Shown: positions 15,569 to 25,057 of the stretch, piece after piece | How positions within the stretch are numbered: the first letter of the stretch is position 1 | How the letters are laid out: the number at the start of each line of letters is the position of its first letter | NCBI GenBank assembly: GCA_017511605.1 | Contig: JAFWJL010000002.1 | Coordinates: 162,042-226,041 of the forward strand | Direction of reading: 5' to 3' | From: Bacilli bacterium | GTDB taxonomy: Bacteria > Bacillota_I > Bacilli_A > RF39 > UBA660 | Length of the DNA: 64,000 nucleotides | Program-made: the position numbers and the translations under genes | Notes under the pieces: generated by a model | Databases searched by the model: none | Seen by the model: the letters and a program-made list of their open reading frames with translations, nothing else | Told to the model about the DNA's origin: nothing

Positions 15569-15828
15569 TAAATATGCACACCTACCATTTTTAATATAAC
15601 ACCGATAAGCATTATTCCACCTACTACAAAATATATAAGTGCATATCTCTTATTTTTTACTAATAATAAATTATTAAGACCTAATACTACTAAATCAATA
15701 GCTAAAACTAGCATAATAATATCAAGTAATCCTTTATTACCTAAAAAGTATAAAACTACTCCTGTCAAACATACTATTACTAATAAACTTTGAATTATAA
15801 ATAAAATTAAACTAATTGTCTTTTTCAT
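15568..15828 (-). CDS. Small three-helix membrane protein
   Basis: 86 residues, almost entirely hydrophobic: helices at about 7-28 (LILFIIQSLLVIVCLTGVVLYF), 34-54 and 63-83, with short basic loops. No motif. It lies between ftsY (1 nt gap) and ylxM (overlapping stop/start), so it belongs to the SRP operon. Presence in a membrane-targeting operon suggests a membrane-biogenesis connection but nothing in the sequence proves it. Confidence 0.7.
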   Translation of the reverse strand: MKKTISLILFIIQSLLVIVCLTGVVLYFLGNKGLLDIIMLVLAIDLVVLGLNNLLLVKNKRYALIYFVVGGIMLIGVILKMVGVHI

Positions 15829-15829
15829 A

Positions 15830-16882
15830 TTACATCATATCCTTAAATAAACCATATATATATTTTTCAATATCGAATGCTTGAAGATCATCTTTAGTTT
15901 CTCCAAGTCCAATATATTTAACCGGTATTTTAACTTCTTCTTTAATAGCAAGTACTATACCACCTTTAGCAGTACCATCTAATTTAGTTAATACTATACC
16001 AGTTATATTAGTAATTTCTTTAAAAGCCTTAGCTTGACTAATACCATTTTGACCTGTAGTAGCATCTATTACAAGTAATGTTTCAGAACATCCTCCATCT
16101 ACTAAACTATCAATTACTTTATTAATCTTTTCTAATTCTTTCATTAAATTTACTTTATTTTGAAGTCTTCCTGCAGTATCTACAAGTACTACATCATAAC
16201 CATCTTTTTTAGCCTTCTCTATACCATCATACACTACACTAGCTGGATCACTTTCTTCTTTACCAAAGAAACCTACTCCAATTCTATCTGCCCACTCATC
16301 TAGTTGAGCAACAGCTCCAGCTCTAAATGTGTCAGCACCAACTAATAATACTTTCTTACCAGAATCCTTAAGCTTATTCGCAATCTTACCAATAGTAGTA
16401 GTCTTACCTACTCCATTAACTCCAATAAATAATATTACTGAAATATCTTTATCATTAAAATTAATCTTAGTACTTAATACTTCATCATCTACATAAATAA
16501 TAAATAACTCATCTACTATTATTTCTTTTAATTCACTAGGATCTTCTATATGTTCACTTCTAACTCTATCTCTTAATCTATCCATAAAACTCATAACAGT
16601 ATTAACACCAATATCTGCCATTATTAAGATTTCTTCTAATTCATCAAAATATTCATCAGTTACTTTTTTATATTTATTTGTTAAATCAGCTAGTTTAGAT
16701 ACAAAACCTTGTCTTGATTTAGTTAATCCCTTTTCATATATCTTAACTGATTCTTTTTCTTTTTTCTTTTTCTCCACAACTTTCTCTTCATTTTTTTCTT
16801 TTTCAACAACTTCTGTGGATACTTCTTCTTTAACCTCTTCTTTAGGTTTAAACATATTCTTTATCTTGTCAAATAATCCCAT
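15830..16882 (-). CDS. ftsY: Signal recognition particle receptor FtsY
   Basis: 350 residues from MGLFDKIKNMFKPKEEVKEE; an upstream GTG belongs to the GGTGAT ribosome site. A charged acidic/basic A domain of about 60 residues is followed by the NG domain: GVNGVGKTTTIGKIANKLKD (G1), DTFRAGAVAQL, DTAGRLQNKVNLMKEL (G3), TKLDGTAKGG (G4) and the closing IGLGETKDDLQAF. It is the membrane docking partner of Ffh. First gene of an operon with the small membrane protein and ylxM. Confidence 0.96.
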   Translation of the reverse strand: MGLFDKIKNMFKPKEEVKEEVSTEVVEKEKNEEKVVEKKKKEKESVKIYEKGLTKSRQGFVSKLADLTNKYKKVTDEYFDELEEILIMADIGVNTVMSFMDRLRDRVRSEHIEDPSELKEIIVDELFIIYVDDEVLSTKINFNDKDISVILFIGVNGVGKTTTIGKIANKLKDSGKKVLLVGADTFRAGAVAQLDEWADRIGVGFFGKEESDPASVVYDGIEKAKKDGYDVVLVDTAGRLQNKVNLMKELEKINKVIDSLVDGGCSETLLVIDATTGQNGISQAKAFKEITNITGIVLTKLDGTAKGGIVLAIKEEVKIPVKYIGLGETKDDLQAFDIEKYIYGLFKDMM

Positions 16883-16937
16883 TTGTATCACCAATTAAAT
16901 TATATCATAAACCATCTATTTTTAATACTTTTTTTAA

Positions 16938-16966
16938 TTGACACCATATACTTATTTTGTTATTAT
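16938..16966 (+). promoter_or_regulatory. sigma-A promoter for the metallophosphoesterase gene
   Basis: TTGACA, 17 bp, TATTAT. Confidence 0.7.
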
Positions 16967-16991
16967 AAAAAACTAAAGCAAGGAGATTTAT

Positions 16992-18872
16992 ATGGTAACA
17001 GAAGAACAAAAAAAGATATTTAATGACTTTTTAAACAATATATTTAATGAGACAATAAATAAAAACAACGAAACTTATCAAAAAACTAATCAATGGTTAA
17101 AGAATATGTATTATAGATATATAAATAATACATTACCAGGAGAACATAAACTTGCATTAGAAACAAGACTACGTAGACGTAATATTAGTGTTAATGAATT
17201 CCTAGAAACACAAGGAAAAATAGAATTATTACAAGAACTTTCTAAAAAGAAAAAAGCTGATAAGAAAAAAGCAAAAGAATTAGAAAATCAAAACAAAATC
17301 ATTAAAGAAACTCCAGTCGAAACAAAACCCGAAGTAATCGAAGAGTCTCCAATTGAAGCAAAGTCTGATGAAAACAAAGTAACAGAAACTAAAACAGATA
17401 CTATAGAAGACCTAAAAAAACTAAGAGATGAATTAGATAAACGCATCACCTGTCTAAAAAGTAAAATTACTAAAAGAAACAGAGCTCTATATCGTTTAAC
17501 TGATGAAGCATGTGAAGAAATAGAAAAACAAATTGATGAAGCTGAACAAAAAATTAAAGAAATAAATAAAAAAATTGCTGAACTAACTCCAAAAAATGAA
17601 ACAGAAACAATAAATGATGCCACTCAAAAGAAAATAGAAAAATTAGTAAATGAAAATAGAGAAAAAAATGATGAAATTCTTACTTTAAAAAAAGAAATAG
17701 CACAGTTTCGTGAAGAAAGAGCTAGCTATAGCACAAGATATAGAGAAGAAGCAGAAAGAACTATAGCAATATATAAAAAAGAAACAGATGAACAATTTGC
17801 CACAAAACTAGAAGAAGAAGTTCAAAGACAAATTAGTAGAGCCAATCAAAAAAATTCCCAGACCAAAGGATTACAAGTTGCCCATATAAAAAGATTATTG
17901 CTAAGGCATGAATCTATTAGTCTAAATGATATAAAATATAGTCTTGAAAAATCAAAAGTTTCTACAGCCAATTTAGATGTTGCCATCAATGAATTAAGAA
18001 CTAAAATACCAGGAATTGTAAAAAGCATAGATGTAGTAGAAAGAACTCCAATTTTTTCTATAAGTGGTACTGCTATGGATAGATGGGATGTCTTAAAAAA
18101 CAATACTAATTCCGTAAGAATAAGCAATGTTTTTGATGGAACAGTAAGTTTCATTGAACGTTCTGATGTACACGCAAGCTTAAGAAATACAGAAGATGAT
18201 TTAAAGAAGATGTTTGATCCTATTCTAAATTTCTCAAGTGCAAATGGCAACTTACCTATAGTAGATTTTGGTGATTTTATGGACACATTAAAAGAAATAG
18301 AATATAGCAAATGGGTAAATCACGATAAAGAAGCCATTGAATTAGCATGTAAGTTTTTGAAAAATCTTGCAAAAACATTAGCTACAGTTCCAACTACAAA
18401 ATTCTATTTCTTAAATGGAAATCACGAGAAACATTTATATTTAGCTGGTATAGATCCTTTAGAAATAATGTATGAGTATTGTAATAACTTAATCCCATTA
18501 GGAGCAGAAAAAGGATCATTTATGATAGGAAATGATAAAATTGGTGCCCTTCATGGCATAGATAATATTCCATACCTTGTAAAAAGTGATTCTTTATGTA
18601 AAGAAATAGAAGAGAAATTGCCAAAAATAGTAACTGATGAAATATACTCATTTATAGCTCATTTTCACATTGGAGCACACTATCCACTTCAAAAATATTC
18701 ATTAGTATCACGTGAACCATTAGTAATAACTGCAGAAGTTGAAGATGGAACCGTCACAAAAATGGATGCCCAAAAACTTAAAATGACAAAAAAAGCAGGA
18801 TTTGATTTTGATTCATTCCCAACAGAAATATATAATTCAAATTATCAATATAAAAAAATAAAGTCACACTAG
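16992..18872 (+). CDS. Coiled-coil protein with C-terminal calcineurin-like metallophosphoesterase domain
   Basis: 626 residues. Residues about 1-75 are a small helical domain; about 75-290 are charged coiled coil (KKLRDELDKRITCLKSK, EEIEKQIDEAEQKIKEI). The phosphoesterase domain fills about 375-610 and shows all metal-binding motifs: DVH in IERSDVHASL, GDxxD in VDFGDFMDTL, GNHE in LNGNHEKHLY, a following LHGI and HFH in IAHFHIGAH. No signal peptide, so cytoplasmic. Family members hydrolyse phosphodiesters in nucleic acids or nucleotides; the combination with a long coiled coil recalls SbcD/Mre11-SbcC partnerships but there is no ABC ATPase here. Transcribed alone between a good promoter and its own terminator. 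Confidence 0.78.
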   Translation: MVTEEQKKIFNDFLNNIFNETINKNNETYQKTNQWLKNMYYRYINNTLPGEHKLALETRLRRRNISVNEFLETQGKIELLQELSKKKKADKKKAKELENQNKIIKETPVETKPEVIEESPIEAKSDENKVTETKTDTIEDLKKLRDELDKRITCLKSKITKRNRALYRLTDEACEEIEKQIDEAEQKIKEINKKIAELTPKNETETINDATQKKIEKLVNENREKNDEILTLKKEIAQFREERASYSTRYREEAERTIAIYKKETDEQFATKLEEEVQRQISRANQKNSQTKGLQVAHIKRLLLRHESISLNDIKYSLEKSKVSTANLDVAINELRTKIPGIVKSIDVVERTPIFSISGTAMDRWDVLKNNTNSVRISNVFDGTVSFIERSDVHASLRNTEDDLKKMFDPILNFSSANGNLPIVDFGDFMDTLKEIEYSKWVNHDKEAIELACKFLKNLAKTLATVPTTKFYFLNGNHEKHLYLAGIDPLEIMYEYCNNLIPLGAEKGSFMIGNDKIGALHGIDNIPYLVKSDSLCKEIEEKLPKIVTDEIYSFIAHFHIGAHYPLQKYSLVSREPLVITAEVEDGTVTKMDAQKLKMTKKAGFDFDSFPTEIYNSNYQYKKIKSH

Positions 18873-18884
18873 TGACTTTTTTTA
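18860..18884 (+). terminator. Terminator of the metallophosphoesterase gene
   Basis: AAAGTCAC-ACTA-GTGACTTT with seven T; the TAG stop forms the loop. Confidence 0.85.
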
Positions 18885-18892
18885 TTACTCCA

Positions 18893-18921
18893 TAGACAAA
18901 AATTAAAAAATATAGTATAAT
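18893..18921 (+). promoter_or_regulatory. sigma-A promoter for rnj
   Basis: TAGACA, 17 bp, TATAAT. Confidence 0.7.
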
Positions 18922-18962
18922 TTATTAGTCAGTTCTTTATAAATATTTAGAAAGGAGATTTT

Positions 18963-20645
18963 ATGGAAACACAAAAGATGAATGATACAAGAATCATTGT
19001 CTTAGGTGGTTTAGGAGAAGTCGGAAAAAATATGTATTGTGTAATGCATAACGACGCGATTGTGATTATTGATGCCGGTGTAAGTTTTCCTGAAGGTGAA
19101 TTAATGGGAGTTGATTATGTACTTCCTGATTTCACTTTCTTAAAAGAAAACGAAGATAAAATTCAAGCTCTTTTAATAACTCATGGTCACGAAGATCATA
19201 TTGGAGGAGTTCCATTTTTACTACAAAGCGTAAATATACCCGCAATTTATGCGCCAAACCACGCTAAGGAATTGATTTCTGTCAAATTACAAGACAAGAA
19301 TATAAGATATGATAATTTATATGGATATGATGATAAAACTAAACTAAAATTTAAAGACATTGAGGTAGAATTCTTTAGAATAACTCACTCTGTACCAGAT
19401 TCACATGGTATTAGTTTAACTACACCAGACGGAAGAATCGTAACTACAGGAGATTATAAATTTGACTTAACTCCTATTGGTCCTATGGCCGACTTATATA
19501 AAATGGCTAAATTAGGTGAAGAAGGAGTAGACGTTTTAATTGGTGATTCCACTAATGCTTTAAATGAAGGATTCTCAAATAGTGAATCAGTTGTAGATGA
19601 AACATTAAATGAAATGTTTGGTAAATGGAAAAACAATCGTATAATTATTGCGACATTTGCCTCAAATATTTATCGTGTTAAACACATCTTTGAAACATGC
19701 TTTAAATATAATAGAAAAATATGTGTATTTGGTAGAAGTATGGAAAACAACATAAACATATCCCTAAATGGAGGATATATTGATCATAAAGAACTACTTG
19801 TTTCTCCAGAAGAAGCTAATAGCTTAAAACCTAATGAAGTATGTATATTATGTACAGGTTCTCAAGGAGAACCACTTGCTGCATTATCTAGAATATCTAA
19901 TGGTACACATAAATATATTAAATTAAGACCTGATGATGTAGTTTTATTCTCATCAAGTGCTATTCCTGGAAATGCCTTAAGTATATCTAAAACAATAAAT
20001 AAATTATACTTAAGAGGAGTAAAGGTATACACAAATAATGTCTTAGAAGATCTACATACTTCAGGACATGCTAATGAAGAAGAAATTAAATTAATGATTA
20101 GATTAATTAAACCAAAATACTTAATGCCATTCCATGGAGATTATCGTATGCTTAAGAAACAAGCTAATATTGGTATTAGTTGTGGAATACCTAAAGAAAA
20201 TACATTTATATTAAAAAATGGTGATGAATTAATCTTAAAGAATCATACATTAACAAGAGGAAGAAGCTATTCAGGCCAAGATATATATGTAGATGGTAAT
20301 AGAATTGGTGAAATCGGTGGAGCAGTTATTAAAGATAGACAAATAATGGCAAAAGATGGAATATTAGTTGTAATAATAAATGTTGATATGAAACGTCGTG
20401 AATTATTAATTACTCCTAATATTACTACAAGAGGATTTATCTTAGTAAATGAAAATGAAGAATTAATTCATAAGATAGAAAATAAAGCAGAAGAAACAAT
20501 AAAGACAGCTTTACAAAATCCTAAATCAACTTTTGCTACACTAAAATCTGATATAACTGAAACACTATATCCATATATAAACAGTTTAACAGGAAGAAAA
20601 CCAATTATTCTTCCAGTAATATTAGACATAAAAAGAGAGAAATAA
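18963..20645 (+). CDS. rnj: Ribonuclease J
   Basis: 560 residues, full length for RNase J1/J2. The metallo-beta-lactamase motif is LITHGHEDHIGGVPFLL (HxHxDH), with further metal ligands in TGDYKFDLTP and the beta-CASP His in LMPFHGDYRML; TGSQGEPLAALSRI and HTSGHANEEE are also family motifs. RNase J has 5'-3' exonuclease and endonuclease activity and is central to mRNA decay and 16S maturation in Bacilli. All catalytic residues are present, favouring a J1-like active enzyme. AAAGGAG ribosome site. It converges with the gene for RNase Y 0.4 kb downstream. Confidence 0.95.
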   Translation: METQKMNDTRIIVLGGLGEVGKNMYCVMHNDAIVIIDAGVSFPEGELMGVDYVLPDFTFLKENEDKIQALLITHGHEDHIGGVPFLLQSVNIPAIYAPNHAKELISVKLQDKNIRYDNLYGYDDKTKLKFKDIEVEFFRITHSVPDSHGISLTTPDGRIVTTGDYKFDLTPIGPMADLYKMAKLGEEGVDVLIGDSTNALNEGFSNSESVVDETLNEMFGKWKNNRIIIATFASNIYRVKHIFETCFKYNRKICVFGRSMENNINISLNGGYIDHKELLVSPEEANSLKPNEVCILCTGSQGEPLAALSRISNGTHKYIKLRPDDVVLFSSSAIPGNALSISKTINKLYLRGVKVYTNNVLEDLHTSGHANEEEIKLMIRLIKPKYLMPFHGDYRMLKKQANIGISCGIPKENTFILKNGDELILKNHTLTRGRSYSGQDIYVDGNRIGEIGGAVIKDRQIMAKDGILVVIINVDMKRRELLITPNITTRGFILVNENEELIHKIENKAEETIKTALQNPKSTFATLKSDITETLYPYINSLTGRKPIILPVILDIKREK

Positions 20646-20660
20646 TTCTCTCTTTTTTAT
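20633..20660. terminator. Bidirectional terminator after rnj
   Basis: AAAAGAGAGAA-TAAT-TTCTCTCTTTTTT-type hairpin with T runs on both sides, shared with the DUF1016-like gene. Confidence 0.75.
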
Positions 20661-20992
20661 ATTCTAATATAATAATTATTATTAATAAAATTATTAGTAT
20701 CTTCAAAATTGCTATTAAAGAATAATGATATATAAAAATAAAATAGTCTTTCTTTTCTATCATTTATATTAAATAATAACTTATATTGATCCCAAGATAT
20801 ATTATTAAGTTTCTTATAAAATATAGGAAAACATATATAAAATACTTTCATAAGTCTTATATTTTCTCTATTAAATAAATAACTATTACCATAATAATAT
20901 GAATAATAATTAGAATACTTCTCTACCGCATTACTACTAGTATCATAATATACTTTTTTACCTATATTCCAAAATAGTAAAAGATTATACAT
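20657..20992 (-). CDS. Stand-alone domain resembling DUF1016 (YhcG) N-terminus
   Basis: 111 residues from MYNLLLFWNIGKKVYYDTSS. The pattern LLLFWNIGKKV ... KYSNYYSYYYGNSYLFNRENIRLMKVFYICFP ... LNNISWDQYKLLFNINDRKERLFYFYIS follows the N-terminal domain of DUF1016/YhcG proteins, which normally precedes a PDDEXK nuclease domain. Here the protein ends in NNNYYIRI with no nuclease, so it is either a remnant or a family of N-domain-only proteins. GGAGGTG ribosome site; its own unit between RNase J and RNase Y genes. The family assignment rests on my reading of the motif order. Confidence 0.55.
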   Translation of the reverse strand: MYNLLLFWNIGKKVYYDTSSNAVEKYSNYYSYYYGNSYLFNRENIRLMKVFYICFPIFYKKLNNISWDQYKLLFNINDRKERLFYFYISLFFNSNFEDTNNFINNNYYIRI

Positions 20993-21018
20993 AAACACCT
21001 CCTACTATATTATTAGAA

Positions 21019-21047
21019 AAAAAAAGAGTTTTAAAACTCTTTTTTAT
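21019..21047 (-). terminator. Terminator of rny
   Basis: AAAAGAGTTTTAAAACTCTTTT hairpin with a T run on the minus strand, just after the stop. Confidence 0.8.
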
Positions 21048-22600
21048 TATTTAGCTTCTTCTATAGCTCTTGTTTCACGAACTACAGTAATCTTAATAGT
21101 ACCAGGGTACTTTAAGTTAGCCTCAATTTTTTCTTTAACTTCTCGAGCTATTTGATGTGCTTCTAAGTCATCTACTTCTTCAGGTTTAACAATTACACGT
21201 AATTCACGACCTGCTTGAACAGCATATGTCTTATCAACACCCTTAACTTCATTACCAATTTCCTCTAATTGAGATAGACGATTAATGTAGTTTTCTAATG
21301 AATCATTTCTAGCTCCAGGACGAGATGCAGACAATGCATCAGCAATAGCTACTATTACTGAGATAACTGATGTAGCAGCTGTATCACCATGGTGAGATGC
21401 AATTGCATTAATTACAACTTCATTTTCATGATACTTCTTAGCTATATCAACACCGATATCTACATGGCTTCCTTCTACTTCATGGTCAATTGCTTTACCA
21501 ATATCATGAAGTAAACCAGCACGTTTAGCTAAATTAACATTTTCTCCTAACTCACCAGCAAGTAATCCAGAAAGTTCAGCAACTTCTTTAGAATGTTGTA
21601 GAGCATTTTGTCCATAACTAGTTCTAAAATGCAATTTACCAATTGTCTCTATTAATTCAGGATCAAACTTTGCAAGACCTAATTCCATTGTAGTATTATT
21701 ACCATACTCAATGATTTGTTTTTTCATATCCTTACAGACTTTATCATATAACTCTTCAATACGAGTTGGATGAATTCTTCCATCTTTAATTAAACTTTCA
21801 AGTGTTACCCTAGCAATTTCTCTTCTTAATGGATCAAAACTAGATACAACTACAGCTTCAGGAGTATCATCAATAATTAAATCTACTCCAGTAATAGCTT
21901 CAATAGTACGAATATTTCTACCCTCTCTACCAATGATTCTACCTTTCATTTCATCGTTAGGTAAATCAACTACTGTAACTGTCTGTTCACTAGCAATATC
22001 AGCTGCATATCTTTGCATTGATGTTACTATTAATTCTCTAGCTTGTTTATCAGCCTTTAGCTTAGCTTCATCTTCAGCTTCTTTAATATACTCTGATATT
22101 TCTTTAGCCATACTTTCACGAACTTTAGTCATTACAAGTTCTTTTGCTTTTTCTTTACTAAATCCTGAGATTTTTTCAAGTAAATCTAGTTGTTCTTTTT
22201 TGATTTCCTCCACTTTACTTTTTTCATTTTGGATTTCTTCTTGTTTTTCAGATAGTTTATTTTCACGTTCTTCTAATGCAGATTCACGTTTTTGATACAT
22301 TTCATCACGTTTATCGATGTTAGCTTCACGTTGTAATAATCTATTTTCACTTTCTTTTAATTCTTCTTTTTTCTCACGAATTTCTTTATCTAAATCCATC
22401 TTTGCTTTATGAGCTTCTTCTTTTTGCTCAATAGCAGCATCTCTTTTTAATCTTTCTATTTCTTTCTTGGCATTAGCTATCATAGAATCAGCCTTTTTAC
22501 TAGCCATAGAACCTTTCAAAGAATTAATAATTAAAGAGATGACAAACCCTACTACAAGGCCTATCACAACAAGTAAAATGGAGAATAATGTCTTATCCAT
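21047..22600 (-). CDS. rny: Ribonuclease Y
   Basis: 517 residues, the standard length. N-terminal membrane helix (about 5-25, [20 protein letters not shown]), long coiled coil to about 195, KH domain with [12 protein letters not shown] near 215-225, and HD domain with [17 protein letters not shown] near 360. It is the membrane-bound endonuclease that starts decay of many mRNAs and processes operon transcripts in Bacilli. It has its own near-consensus promoter and a small leader hairpin. Upstream is murE with a terminator in between; recA, its usual Bacillus neighbour, lies 3.3 kb upstream. Confidence 0.97.
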   Translation of the reverse strand: MDKTLFSILLVVIGLVVGFVISLIINSLKGSMASKKADSMIANAKKEIERLKRDAAIEQKEEAHKAKMDLDKEIREKKEELKESENRLLQREANIDKRDEMYQKRESALEERENKLSEKQEEIQNEKSKVEEIKKEQLDLLEKISGFSKEKAKELVMTKVRESMAKEISEYIKEAEDEAKLKADKQARELIVTSMQRYAADIASEQTVTVVDLPNDEMKGRIIGREGRNIRTIEAITGVDLIIDDTPEAVVVSSFDPLRREIARVTLESLIKDGRIHPTRIEELYDKVCKDMKKQIIEYGNNTTMELGLAKFDPELIETIGKLHFRTSYGQNALQHSKEVAELSGLLAGELGENVNLAKRAGLLHDIGKAIDHEVEGSHVDIGVDIAKKYHENEVVINAIASHHGDTAATSVISVIVAIADALSASRPGARNDSLENYINRLSQLEEIGNEVKGVDKTYAVQAGRELRVIVKPEEVDDLEAHQIAREVKEKIEANLKYPGTIKITVVRETRAIEEAK

Positions 22601-22615
22601 ATACTTCCTCCATCT

Positions 22616-22634
22616 AGATTGAATCTCTCAATCT
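22616..22634 (-). promoter_or_regulatory. Leader hairpin just upstream of the rny ribosome site
   Basis: AGATTGA-GAGAT-TCAATCT stem-loop in the 5' leader. Could protect the 5' end or modulate initiation; position only. Confidence 0.4.
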
Positions 22635-22640
22635 ACTTCT

Positions 22641-22669
22641 ATTTTAGTAATTATTTTATCTATTGTCAA
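22641..22669 (-). promoter_or_regulatory. sigma-A promoter for rny
   Basis: Minus strand TTGACA, 17 bp, TAAAAT. Confidence 0.75.
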
Positions 22670-22676
22670 GGAAAAG

Positions 22677-22704
22677 AAAAATAGGATAAAATCCTATTTT
22701 TTAA
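22677..22704 (-). terminator. Terminator of murE
   Basis: AAAAATAGGA-TTTTA-TCCTATTTTT hairpin on the minus strand; the stop codon lies inside. Confidence 0.8.
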
Positions 22705-24073
22705 AGTATTTTTCAATCACATCATAATCACAATATTTAACCTTTTTATCACCTATTGCCATATAGTTATCACGTCCTTTTCCAAGAACTAAAACCACAT
22801 CACCCTTACTCGCAATACTGAGTGCATAATGAATTGCCTCTTCCCTATCAATTATTCTAATATAATCAGTATTATCTCCTACCATTTCATCTATTATTGA
22901 ATCAACACTCTCATTTCTAGGATCATCCATAGTAAATATAGATATATCACTCTTAGACATAACTATATCCCCAATAATAGACCTTTTAGAATGATCTCTT
23001 CCTCCAGCAGCTCCAGTTACCGTGATTATTCTAGAATAATTACTAAAAGCATCTAAAATACTTTCAATACCATTAATAGTATGCGCATAATCTAATACAA
23101 TATCAAAGTCTTGTCCAAAATCTAATAATTCGCATCTACCACTAATAGGACTAAGTTTACTAATATTATCTATTAATTCATTAGAATCTACCCCATATAA
23201 TAAACATATTATAAAAGCCATAACTACATTATATACATTATATTCTCCCTTCAAAGGGCTAGTAATAGAGTATTCCATATCCCTACATTTAAGTTCTATT
23301 AATACATTTTTATTAACATAACTAATGTTTTTCATTGTAAAATTTACATTTTTCTTACCAAAAGAATACAAATTTTGACATTTAATTTTTTGTAAATTAA
23401 CATCATCTCCATTTATCACAACACTTCCTGTATCCTTTACTAAATCCAATAATTTTAATTTACATTTCAAATAATTTTCAAAACTACCATGTACATTTAA
23501 ATGATCTCCAGTTATATTAGTAAAACCTATAATATCAAATAATATATTATCTACTCTATTATGCAGTAATGCTTCACTAGACACTTCCATCACAACTGTC
23601 TTTATACCAGCATCCTTAACTTTCCTTAAATCTCTATATAACTCACTAATACAAGGAGTAGTATTACTAGTACTAATAGTCTTATTGTTTATTGTAAGGC
23701 CATTTGTACCAATATAAGCACTATTCTTTATCAATCTACTAACTATCGTAGCAGTAGTAGTCTTACCATCTGTACCAGTTATACCTATAAAAGAAAAGTC
23801 TTCTAAATTAATATCATAAAACTTTAAACAAATATCTTTATAATAATCATCTATATTATCCACAACAATATGTGGAAAAGAAAAATCTATTTCTCTGTCA
23901 ACTACTAGAAATACACACCCATTATCTATAGCATCCCCTATATGATCAAAATGATCTACATTAAATCCCTTAGTAGCTACAAATATATAACCCTTCTTTA
24001 CTAATCTAGAATCATCAACAATCCCTTTAATTTCAATATCTAAATTTGTATCAATTAACTTATTTAATTTCAT
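22694..24073 (-). CDS. murE: MurE, UDP-MurNAc-tripeptide ligase
   Basis: 459 residues. Mur ligase ATP loop GITGTDGKTTTATIV near residue 97, STSNTTP/VMEVSSEAL substrate region, TNITGDHLNVHG, and the C-terminal TVTGAAGGRDHSKRSIIGD. It adds the third amino acid to UDP-MurNAc-L-Ala-D-Glu in the cytoplasm. The specificity motif reads DDPRNE; the Arg corresponds to that of the DNPR motif of meso-diaminopimelate enzymes, while Lys enzymes usually have Asn/Ala there, so meso-DAP is favoured, tentatively. Separated by 9 nt from the Fic-like gene, so probably co-transcribed with it. Confidence 0.93.
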   Translation of the reverse strand: MKLNKLIDTNLDIEIKGIVDDSRLVKKGYIFVATKGFNVDHFDHIGDAIDNGCVFLVVDREIDFSFPHIVVDNIDDYYKDICLKFYDINLEDFSFIGITGTDGKTTTATIVSRLIKNSAYIGTNGLTINNKTISTSNTTPCISELYRDLRKVKDAGIKTVVMEVSSEALLHNRVDNILFDIIGFTNITGDHLNVHGSFENYLKCKLKLLDLVKDTGSVVINGDDVNLQKIKCQNLYSFGKKNVNFTMKNISYVNKNVLIELKCRDMEYSITSPLKGEYNVYNVVMAFIICLLYGVDSNELIDNISKLSPISGRCELLDFGQDFDIVLDYAHTINGIESILDAFSNYSRIITVTGAAGGRDHSKRSIIGDIVMSKSDISIFTMDDPRNESVDSIIDEMVGDNTDYIRIIDREEAIHYALSIASKGDVVLVLGKGRDNYMAIGDKKVKYCDYDVIEKYFKK

Positions 24074-24082
24074 ATTATCCCT

Positions 24083-25012
24083 CTATTTATCATATGTTAA
24101 AAAACATTTTTTGAGAAAATTAGTTATATTCTTACTATTATTCGATTCATAATAATCAACTAAAAGTTTTTTATATTCTTCAATACTATCAGTAGGTATA
24201 ACTATCATTCCTACACCATTAGATATTAAATAATGATTAGCAAATATAACAGAGGTTCTTTTATTACCATCTAAAAAAACTTGAGAACGCACAATATAAA
24301 GTAATAATTCAATAGCTATATCAATTTTACTTTTCTTTTTAGCTATTATTGTATTAATTGATTCGATAACATCTATCTCTATAGGAATATTAGGAGTCCA
24401 TTTAGTACCACCTATCTTTACAGGTATACTTCTTATAATACCTGCATTATAAAAAAAACCTTCTTCTACTAATTTATTAATTGTACACAAAATTGAATAA
24501 TTAGTTTTTGTAGTAATAACACTCTTATTTAATATAAATTCCCAAGCATGTTTTAAATTAACTATCTTCATAATATCATCAGCACTCATATTATTAACTA
24601 CTCCACCTTCTATAATACTTTCCGTATCTAAAAGTGTTGTAGCAACACCCTCAAGCATTGCCTGTGTGTAAATAGTATCAGCCATATGTTTCTTAGCAAA
24701 ATCAATGTTTAAAGAAACATCTTTTTCAATATTAGAATCAGAATACCCTAGCAAAACTAATTCCTTTTGAAATTTTCTTAATTTCTTCTTCAATTCTTTT
24801 GCAACTAAATTATTTTCATTAATAACATTAAATAAAACATCAGTATATTCGCCTATATACTTAGTAGTTTGAACTCCATTTTCCCTAGAATGACAATAAA
24901 TATACTTATTATCACGAGAATCGCGCACTTCAATAGATCCATAAATCAAATTATCTAATTCAAATTCTAATATTTTAATTTGCTCTAATAAATTAAGTAT
25001 TCTATCACCCAT
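24083..25012 (-). CDS. Fic-domain protein with degenerate active site
   Basis: 309 residues. N-terminal helical domain, then a Fic domain about 130-290 with LKHAWEFIL and the core loop SQVFLDGNKRTSVIFANHYLI. The canonical Fic motif is HPFx(D/E)GNGR; here the catalytic His is Gln244 and the following Pro is Val, while the phosphate-binding DGNKR is intact. Without the His, AMP transfer by the usual mechanism is unlikely. A group of Firmicutes Fic-like proteins with this Q/xFxDGNKR loop exists without known function. The gene has a strong promoter overlapped by a 12-bp repeated element. It precedes murE, which may ride on its transcript. Confidence 0.8.
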   Translation of the reverse strand: MGDRILNLLEQIKILEFELDNLIYGSIEVRDSRDNKYIYCHSRENGVQTTKYIGEYTDVLFNVINENNLVAKELKKKLRKFQKELVLLGYSDSNIEKDVSLNIDFAKKHMADTIYTQAMLEGVATTLLDTESIIEGGVVNNMSADDIMKIVNLKHAWEFILNKSVITTKTNYSILCTINKLVEEGFFYNAGIIRSIPVKIGGTKWTPNIPIEIDVIESINTIIAKKKSKIDIAIELLLYIVRSQVFLDGNKRTSVIFANHYLISNGVGMIVIPTDSIEEYKKLLVDYYESNNSKNITNFLKKCFLTYDK

Positions 25013-25028
25013 AATATCACCTGTAACT

Positions 25029-25057
25029 ATTATATAATAAAAAAATTATTATGTGAA
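25029..25057 (-). promoter_or_regulatory. sigma-A promoter for the Fic-like gene
   Basis: Minus strand TTCACA, 17 bp, TATAAT. The -35 is part of repeat copy A at 25049-25060. Confidence 0.65.

Noticed and set aside
2700..16894. Possible defence island (SSB, HerA, Sir2, Fic within 25 kb)
   Set aside because: These families occur in phage-defence systems, but here they are scattered among core genes with separate promoters and terminators and no mobile-element context.
17288..18310. Minus-strand frames inside the metallophosphoesterase gene
   Set aside because: Antisense of coiled-coil codons; low-complexity Ser/Phe protein, no ribosome site.
21933..22295. Plus-strand frame inside rny
   Set aside because: Antisense shadow of the RNase Y coiled coil and KH region (Ser/Phe-rich composition).
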